Part shown: positions 56,487-64,000 of the stretch, piece by piece
How positions within the stretch are numbered: position 1 is the stretch's first letter
Layout of the letters: each line of letters begins with the position of its first letter
Assembly (NCBI GenBank): GCA_017165825.1
Contig: CM029370.1
Location: 16,683,013-16,747,012, forward strand
Direction of reading: 5' to 3'
Source of the DNA: Hepsetus odoe
Taxonomy: Eukaryota; Chordata; Actinopteri; Characiformes; Hepsetidae
Length of the DNA stretch: 64,000 bases
Made by a program: the position numbers and the translations under genes
The notes under the pieces: generated by a model
Told to the model about the DNA's origin: nothing
What the model saw: only the letters and a program-made list of their open reading frames with translations
Database searches by the model: none

Positions 56487-58096
56487 ATGTGTGGTGGGGT
56501 ATGAATCTGTTCTACTTGGTGAAAAGTTTTGGGAATATATGTCAAAATGAAAAACGTCAGGACTCATTCTCTCCATGCACTGAACTGCAGGAGGTCCTGG
56601 AAAAAAAAAGGTCTGGATAAGGGCCTCCATCCCCAATTGACAGCTTCCCAGCATCTGCCTCTATGCAGAAGAGAATGAGAATTACCAGGGGATTACATTA
56701 CCTCATGGTTGTACTTAAGCAGTAGGGTTGTATTTTTTTCCAGTCCATACAAAGGGGAGAGATCAATCATGGAGAATTATGCACCATGCTATTGCAAAAG
56801 AACCTATATCTTCTAGGTACGAGAGAGTCTTATATATCACCATTTAGCCGATCATGCATTTTGTTTTTTTTACCATTGTGTAGAAGAAGCTGTAGTGCAG
56901 ACTTGTTTGACTGTTTTACTAACAAGTAAAATCATGATCTTCACCCAAAGGTGAAACTGGACTATGGAGAGTTACATCAGGGTCTCCAGTGCCCTTCTTC
57001 TTGTACATTACATCAATTTTGCAACTAAAGTATTCTGCAAGTATGCTTTTAGCATTTCAACCAAAGTTAATTTGTATTTGTAGTTAATGAAACTACTTAT
57101 AAATACAAATTGTTTCCAGTTGTTTGCTTACCTAATTATTTCAAAATGAAACATCATCAAACCAAGTGGAATGTTTGTCTTAGGTAATTACTAATGAGGC
57201 ATGGTTGTGTAATTGTAGAGGAGATTGGGTCAGAGCAATGCTCCAGCAAATGCATTTAATTGAAACAGGTTTAATAATTGCCTATTTTAACAGCAGCATG
57301 TTTATAAAGCAGCCCAAATGATGCAACCTGCCTCCTGGCACCAGCTTGGGCCTAATGTTGTTTTGAAATCCTCTCTAATCAAGCATATCCAGTTGTAGTG
57401 TAGGCGGTGTGCTACCCTTTATTGTTCTTCAGCTCTTTTGAAAAAAGGAACCTGGGCCCTCAGTAGGGCAAGTGAAGGCCTGTCTTTTGAACCCACGTTG
57501 CAGTGAGTAATGCAGCCCAGCTGTGTGTGTCGTCTCTGTGTAGCTTATAAAAGACCATGAACGGAACCAAAGACCTTTGTGACAAAAGGCGCAATCTTAG
57601 GAGGGAGGTAGTGACGGGTTTTGCTTTTTGTCCTTAATGCTCACAGGAGATGTGATCCAAGGAACATCCTCAATAGAGATGTTCACTGCTGTTTCACCAG
57701 GCATCAGTTACCCTCTATCCATGGCTAGCCAATGGGAGGCCACAGAGCAGTCTCGCCCATTCACCTCCTGTCTGTGCATTCACAAGACCCACAGAGCCTT
57801 GCAAAATGCCTTTGGCTCTCCTCCCTGCAGACACTGATCCAAGGCAGAGCTGGAGAAAGCTAGGCTCTTGTTAAAATGGGCTTCTAATTGCTGCTTTGCC
57901 CCAAGCAGTGAGGATGAAAATCAACCAGAAGTCTTGATAAAGGCCATTTCTGCTTTAGTTGCCTGGCTTTGCAATAGCATGGAGAACTTTGGAGGAAGGC
58001 ATAGTACCTCTGCTGTGGTTGTCAAATGCTTCCATATTGATTTGCTTTGTTACGAGGTAACATATTAGTCCTACATTGAAAAGCAGAAAAAGAAGT

Positions 58097-58119
58097 GTGT
58101 GTGTGTGTGTGTGTGTGTT
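58097..58119. repeat. (GT)n microsatellite, short
   Basis: About 23 bp of GT dinucleotides. Confidence 0.85.
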
Positions 58120-61100
58120 TTGCTCTTATGAATGACTGTCTGCTGCAAAGCTCACAGAGATTATGGTGGCTGTGAACTCTGCTACGGCGGAAGTTCCCAC
58201 TGCTCTGGCTATCTGAGCGGAAAATGCGTGTTTGTCAAGTCCCAGGCCTGGTTTTGATTTCCCTGCAATGTCATTGCACAATGAGAATACACTGCCCTGG
58301 CTCCGACAAAGTGATTTTAGTCAGACCCCCAGCTTAGCAACCATATTCAAGGAGCTTAGGAGACAAATACATATCAAAGAATCCAGATTTGTTTTTGTAC
58401 CATATCCTACATTTAATTTGGCGGAAGCAACTCAAAGCCTAATTGCTGTTCTTAGTGGTATTAGGTGTTGTTTTACTGCTTTAGAATCTAATTCATCGGT
58501 TGACACTGTGTAGACATGACAGTCTGTCCAAACAGACTAGTGGCACTAGATGAACTATACAGGCTCAGACATTAGGTCTTCTAGTTGAGTTAGGATTATT
58601 GCTTGCTCAGAGTGAGGCCTGGTTTATGGCTTATTGGAAGATTGGGAAAACATCACTTCTCCATAAAATGTGACAGATGCAGTAGAGAATTCCCAGAAGT
58701 CGTTGACTTTATCCACACTAAACATATTTCTAAACAAAGCACTTCATGGGAAGAGAGTGTTAGAAGGAAAGGGTCTGAAATCCTTGCTTGGGTGCCAGAA
58801 TATTGGAGCACTAGAAAAGGTTTTGTGCTGCAGCTGTTGTGTCATTTTGAACACCCTTTTGTCCTGTACCTTTTACAGCTTTATGATCTCAAAGATGCAA
58901 GACATCAGCATGTGTTATGGATTCTTTTTGCCTAGTCAAAACAGTGCGCTGTTTTTATGTGGCTCCTTTTAATCTTGTCCAGTTCCATTAGTGTGTTTTC
59001 TGATGACTGTAGCATCACCAAGGGTCAAATTTGCAGCCTATAACATCTGCTTGCCAAGATTGTGGAATCAAATGAAAAATTATTTCATTAGCATTTATTA
59101 TTTACCTGTAAATATATTTTGTTGATATTTTAAATAACGAATATGTTGACTTTAAGGTAATTTTAAAGAAATTATGACTTTTTTTTCACAATTAAAAACT
59201 GTAAAATCTTTCTTTCTAAAGTCATCTCTACAGCAGAACCTCTTGTACTTTCTATACCTTTCTCTTGCCCATCACTCCAAGTGCACACGTCTCTTTCTCA
59301 GACTCCCTCATTCCTATTATTTCACTCCTGTAAACATCTACCCTTTCTTTGTGTAGTGCTGTTTTTCATTCCACAGTTATGATTCTTCTGCGTCATGGAC
59401 CTTTCTACTGAACCCAACCGTCCTCTTGCTGATCTCTGTCTGAACTTTGGCCGAGGCATTATGCATCTGTTCTGCAGGGCTAGCAGTGTTTGTGAAGAGA
59501 ACCTTTTTTTGTCCACTTTTGGTGAAAAAAGTCAGTCCTCCTACAGTTCAGTAGGCCCAAGCTCTTCAACATATGCCCATACTAATGACTGTAACAGAGG
59601 AGCTTTTGAACTCAAAGCCCATCTGATGATACTGATCCTGTCAGTACCTAGAGCTTAGAGACCCTCCCACTGAGATTATGGAAGCTCCTTGGCTGTTTTG
59701 CTAAGTAAAAAAAAAAATTCAGGTGCTCCAGCTGGAGGTTACAGCGCAACCAGGGTGTCCCTTGAATCCTGTTGACTGAAGACCATGCTGTGGGCTGCAG
59801 CCCTACGCCTGGCAGCGTGCTTCCAGAGCTGAAGCGCTGAATTATATTTCACATACAGCAAGCCCGGGGTTCAGCGCCGTGCCTCTGGAGTCCCAAAGAC
59901 AGCAGGAGGGTTCAGGCTGGAAGGAGAGAGATGTTATTTTTGCCAGGGTTTACAGCAAGGCCAGTGAGTTTGATGATAGCTTCTGGCTAGGAACACAGAG
60001 AAGGAAACATGATTCAGCTTTACTTTAACCTTTTTACCATTAGAGATTTATTGTTAGAGAATTTCAGATTTTTTTTTTTTTTGTTCAATTAACTATGAAC
60101 ATCTGTAGGTGGACAGCTTTTGGGACATTCCATCAGTCCATCTTTTGCGCATGGGAAATTGACTTTAATCATCAGTAAACACTTTGAGTACTTGATAATG
60201 CAAAGGTCAATGATTGGCCATCTTTTTCCAAACTAACTGATTGTTAAAAACTCAAAACATTAAGAGAAGGTTATATTTACAATCAGTGTTCTTCGTTTTA
60301 CACTCCTGGTCTTAACACCAAGCTGACCTGCCGTCCTGGCTGTAACTAGACAAAAGAATTCATAACTGAGTCTCACTGAAAAGACATCTTCACCTTTGTT
60401 TCTTTAGATTTGAATCGCTAATTAGTTCTCTGTTCAGTTCTTAGAGCATCTGCATTTGGTCCTTTCAGCAGACCACAGAGCGTTTTCACAAATGACAACA
60501 AATGAAAAAGAATTAATCAAAACACAGCTGAAGGGACTTAAATCCCCCATTTTTTACTCACTGAATAAATACTGGCTGACATTGTAGATAGAAGATACAG
60601 TTGGTGACGCAAACAGCACACATATAATTGTTGTTGCTCCACATTTTGGAAGAGATTTCCCTGCACCTGTCCCATATTTTCCACTGAGAGTCCATACTGA
60701 AAGCTTCTGAACAGCCTCCTTCTGGGCTTTGCTCACTGGGCTGAGTACAAGTGATGAATCTGTTTGGAAATCCTTTCTTCATTAAGTAAAGATTTGACAG
60801 TACAGGACGTTCTGTGCTGGAAGCCTGGCTCTGGTTTTGTTCTTCAGGAGAAATATTTACAGTACCCCTTTCTTACCCCTCTTTGTCTTTTAGAAACAAA
60901 TAGTTTGAGTTTGCTGTGTTTTTACCATGCTTTCAAAACTGAGATATATGTAAATGACCTCTGATTTATCTCTGGTTCTAGAGGTTGGACATCAATTTGT
61001 CATTCAATAAGGTATGTGACAAGCTGACTAATTATTAAAAGAAAATGTAGGTAACATTTAAATAGAAAAATGTTTTGAAAGAACCTTGAATATGGCTTTT

Positions 61101-61234
61101 GGCAGCTGATTGATACAGCAAAAGTGCTGTATATGGCTTGCGGCTTAGAATCCTCTGGGATAGACCATCACATGATGGAAAGGTTTATTTTAGTCGGACA
61201 AATCAGCATTCCAGATAAATTTAGGAAGAAATGG

Positions 61235-61495
61235 ACATTGTGTGTATCCATCCATCCATCCATTATCTGCCGCTTGTCCCAAACGGGGTCACGGGGAAGT
61301 GCTGGTGTCCAATCCAGCGCACACAGGGCGAGGACGGGGGACGCACCCTGGACAGGTCGCCAGCCCATCGCAGGGAGGAGCAGGACGGGGACGGTACCTT
61401 GCTCAAGGGTACCTCAGGGCAACCTTTTGGGAAGGGGTTCAAACCCCCGATCACGTGGCCAACACCCTAACCACTAGGCCACCACTGCCCCACAT

Positions 61496-61505
<10 letters not shown>
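61235..61505 (-). mobile_element. Full-length chimeric SINE with target duplication
   Basis: ACATTGTGTGT flanks the element (61235-61245 and 61492-61502). On the minus strand it starts GGGGCAGTGGTGGCCTAGTG (A-box-like), has a B box near GGTTTGAACCCC, then GGTTGCCCTGAGGTACCCTT, GAGCAAGGTACCGTCCCCGT and GTCCTGCTCC. There it switches to the second tail, CTCCCTGCGATGGGCTGGCG to CCCCGTTTGGGACAAGCGGC, ending in (GGAT)n at 61248-61262. This is the only copy with both the complete head and the second tail, and it fixes the structure of the chimera at about 244 bp. Confidence 0.92.

Positions 61506-61540
<35 letters not shown>
61503..61540. repeat. (GT)n/(TA)n microsatellite
   Basis: GT units merging into a TA run directly beside the chimeric SINE. 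Confidence 0.9.
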
Positions 61541-61542
<2 letters not shown>

Positions 61543-62590
61543 CACATGTATTTTTCATACCTTCCCAACTTTCTTTGACTGGGGATGTAAATTATAGGCA
61601 CCAGTCTACAAATTAAGACCAATTAGTAATAAAAAAATAAATAAAAAATAACCAATTTTGGAAAAGATTTTTTTTTAAATCATGTATATGTCATGGCATT
61701 TGTTAATGTTAATGAGATGCTCATTAGCTGACCATTTAGGCTATTTTTTAAATTACCAGGTTAAAACACAAAGCTGATTTTTTATGTTAATGTGACCCAG
61801 ATGTGATGCTTTCAGAGCTGTGTGGGCAAACGAATCTGCATCACAGGCCAGCTGGTTTTCTTACACGCAAGAGGTGAAAATATCAATTATATTGCATATC
61901 CTTGGCCACTGAATTTGGCCTAAGTTTTATTTGATACCGTCTCAGCATCAAACGTGACGCAAGATGGCATTTTCAGCCAGTTTGAAGCAAGCTTTGGAGT
62001 TTCAAAAGGCAGTATTCGTATGTGTGGAGTTTAAACACAGGTTTGAGTACATTGTAAAAGAAAAAAGGCCACTTGTAACCAAACCAAGGATTGCTGTAAT
62101 CAAGAATTAATGATCCAGTTAAGCCAAATAAAACGTATGTTCATTATACATGATGTCATTAAATTCTTTGTGGCAGAGACATGGTGTGTAGCTCTGGCAA
62201 CTTTTCACTGGAGCATTCAAGCTGTATTAGTTGTTTAAGCATAAACTACAAGATCTGCTATGGTTTTCAGGCCACTTGGACTTCACACAGTATGGAAAAA
62301 GCAGGCAAAGTTGTATAATGCATTTAGAATGCTTTTTGACATAAGACAGTTTGACCCAGTTAACACCATATGCTGTGGAAATGAGACACTAATGCAGACA
62401 GCTACGCAGACAGAGGGAAACCATTAAATGCAGAGTCTACTATGCCCCTAAGTGTGAAAAAAATGCAGTATTTAAAATAAGTAGTAAACTTCTGCTATAA
62501 AAATAGACAGAATGGAAAAGGATTTGTGTAAAGAAGCCAGAAAAAAATGGAAAAAAAGAAAAAGAAAGACTTGGAATTACAAATTATAAC
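61541..62590. other. No recognisable feature
   Basis: Plain AT-rich sequence; no gene or repeat family seen. Confidence 0.45.
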
Positions 62591-62796
62591 GCATTTACAT
62601 TTCGACATTTAGCTGACGCTCTTATCCAGAACGACTTAAATTTCTTAACTACATGGACAGTCTTCCTGGAGCAACTAAGGGTTAAGGGTTTTGCTCAGGA
62701 ACCCAATGATGGTAGTGCTGGAGGTGGCATTTGAACTTGCGACCTTTTACTATTAGTCTGTAGGCACATATCCTACCACCAGACCACCACCACCAC
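62591..62796 (-). mobile_element. SINE (family B), nearly full length
   Basis: On the minus strand the head ends in TGGTGGTCTGGTGGTAGGAT (A-box-like), the B-box region is TCGCAAGTTCAAATGCCACC, the body CCATCATTGGGTTCCTGAGC and TTAACCCTTAGTTGCTCC, and the tail TCTGGATAAGAGCGTCAGCT with AAATGTCGAAATGTAAATGC. The tail is the same type as the local L2-like LINE 3' end (7744 and 48360). Confidence 0.85.
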
Positions 62797-63749
62797 AGGC
62801 ACCTTCGTGTGTGATCCACATATGTGAACAAACGTATAGGTTTTATTGGCAAGCTGTTAAGTGGTTTAATTCAACACTCGTGCTGAAGTCCACTTAAAAT
62901 TTGACAGCTTTGTGAACCAAGGCCCAAAAGATTCCATGCAATCAAATCGGGTGTATTTTAAATGGGGTTTGGCAGTCGTTCACTGCAGCATTGGGGCAAA
63001 CTGAACCACCCTGTTTGGTTTGGATGTGCTTTAGAGTAGAAGGTGCAACAGTGTACACTGCCAGGAAAGCAGGGAGTGAAGTGACTTACTCTGTTTACAT
63101 TGTAACATTCAATGAACTCCCCACACCACTGACCTTCCAGCAGTCAGTGCTTGGATTTTTGGTCTTGTTCCTCAGCATGATCAAAGTGCTCAAATGGAAA
63201 ACATGTAGAAATATTTGTTGCTGTAATCAGATCCACATGTGTTCTGGAAGCAGTGTAGTGGAAAAAAATCAGATTTATTTATCTTGTCTAAGGTTCATTT
63301 TGTTAAAGGTGTAGGATGTTTCTAGAGTTGGTTTACACAATTTGGCAAGTTCTTAACATGTTCAACCAAACTGTCCTTCACATTTGCCAGATCCATCTCT
63401 ATTTAGAGAGCAAGCACGATGACAAATTTTAATCTAAAAAGAAAACGACTTAATCCTCTAGACCCTGTGGAGTCTGTTTGAATGATATCCAACACAAATT
63501 GCATTTGGGAATTTTTTTTTTACAAGATTTCTCTTTTTTTAGTGGAAATATTCCATCAGAAATATACATTTCTTTATATGATGAATGCCCACCAAGGTGG
63601 AAACCTGCCCTGAGCTGCCATGTGACTATTTAGAGGATTAATTTGAATGTGGAACAAATACAGCGCTATCAGTCAATCCAAAATGTTAATAACCCTGAAA
63701 TCTGAATGCCTTACAAAGGAAATGTGAGTGTGAACATTCTCAGGGGAAT
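62797..63749. other. No recognisable feature
   Basis: Plain sequence; no gene or repeat family seen. Confidence 0.45.
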
Positions 63750-64000
63750 ACGTATGTGTACAAAATGATTAGGCAACTATTAGTGTGCAGAGTTATTATG
63801 CAACTAAGTGAAAAATGAACATTTTTCCATCTCACTTGTTTATTTTCATCTGTTAAAGTAATAATAATAAACACAAACAAATATACAAACAAACATTTCT
63901 GACATTTTTTTTTAATCAGTGACGGATATAGCCAACCTTCTTTTCTTTTCTTTCTTTGAGCTTGGAGTTGGAATATATGCATAAAAATGATGATATGGTC
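63750..64000 (+). mobile_element. Possible Tc1/mariner-like repeat cut by the window edge
   Basis: GTGTACAAAATGATTAGGCA is like the terminal repeat of some fish mariner-type elements, and TTAATCAGTGACGGATATAG with CCAACCTTCTTTTC resembles their interior. The other end lies outside the window, so this cannot be confirmed. Confidence 0.3.

Larger units (their letters stand above)
53916..61234. other. Long stretch without recognisable gene or transposon
   Basis: Only microsatellites are clear: (TG)n at 54583-54617, (GT)n at 56459-56486 and (GT)n at 58097-58119. The segment at about 59700-59960 is GC-richer and repeat-free and could be a regulatory or conserved block. Open frames up to 110 codons show no domain. 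Confidence 0.4.

Noticed and set aside
61124..61616. Open frames of 117, 124 and 79 codons on the plus strand
   Set aside because: They are translations of the chimeric SINE at 61248-61491.

Overview
This window looks like intergenic or intronic DNA from a bony fish, most likely a teleost. The evidence is its repeat content. It holds APE-type LINEs of RTE, L2-like and CR1/Rex1-like kinds, several tRNA-derived SINE families, two decayed Tc1-like transposons, fold-back MITEs, one LTR-flanked element and many long (GT)n, (CT)n and (TA)n arrays. I found no complete host protein-coding gene, rRNA gene, functional tRNA gene, CRISPR array or bacterial-type operon. Almost every long open frame lies in a transposon remnant or a tandem repeat.

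Layout. 1-1252: 3' part of a broken RTE-type LINE ending in an (AAG)n tail. 2311-2471: SINE/LINE tail fragment plus (TA)n. 7735-11577: a nested block in which an L2-like LINE (minus strand, flanked by a 9-bp CACCTTAAT duplication) was interrupted by a CR1/Rex1-like LINE (minus, flanked by CATCTTG) and by a SINE; a further SINE sits inside the second LINE. 11725-16664: five more SINE copies from two families. 18537-21560: an LTR-flanked element on the minus strand with no polymerase, carrying a coiled-coil ORF and two unrelated 39-bp minisatellites. 26277-31416: SINEs, two of them chimeric with clear target-site duplications. 33787-34298: a 508-bp fold-back Tc1/mariner-type MITE. 36137-37890: a hAT-like MITE, a LINE tail and a second partial MITE. 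43636-44579: a SINE, then two SINE tails separated by three copies of the same 11-bp target site. 45172-46240: a 21-bp minisatellite of about 50 units. 47452-50082: SINEs and an L2 3' end. 51556-53915: a SINE tail and two Tc1-like elements back to back. 61235-61505: a full-length chimeric SINE with target-site duplications. 62591-62796: another SINE.

How the parts relate. The SINEs have internal A-box-like and B-box sequences. One SINE family ends in the same 3' tail as the local L2-like LINE, as expected if it borrows that LINE's reverse transcriptase. A second family exists with two different tails on the same tRNA-like head, pointing to a switch of LINE partner. The only host-type signals I would follow up are a strong-Kozak ATG followed by a splice-donor-like site about 110 bp downstream of an RFX X-box-like motif (42686-42958), a coding-like stretch with splice-like edges (15857-16055), and a few isolated candidate regulatory motifs. 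All of these are tentative.
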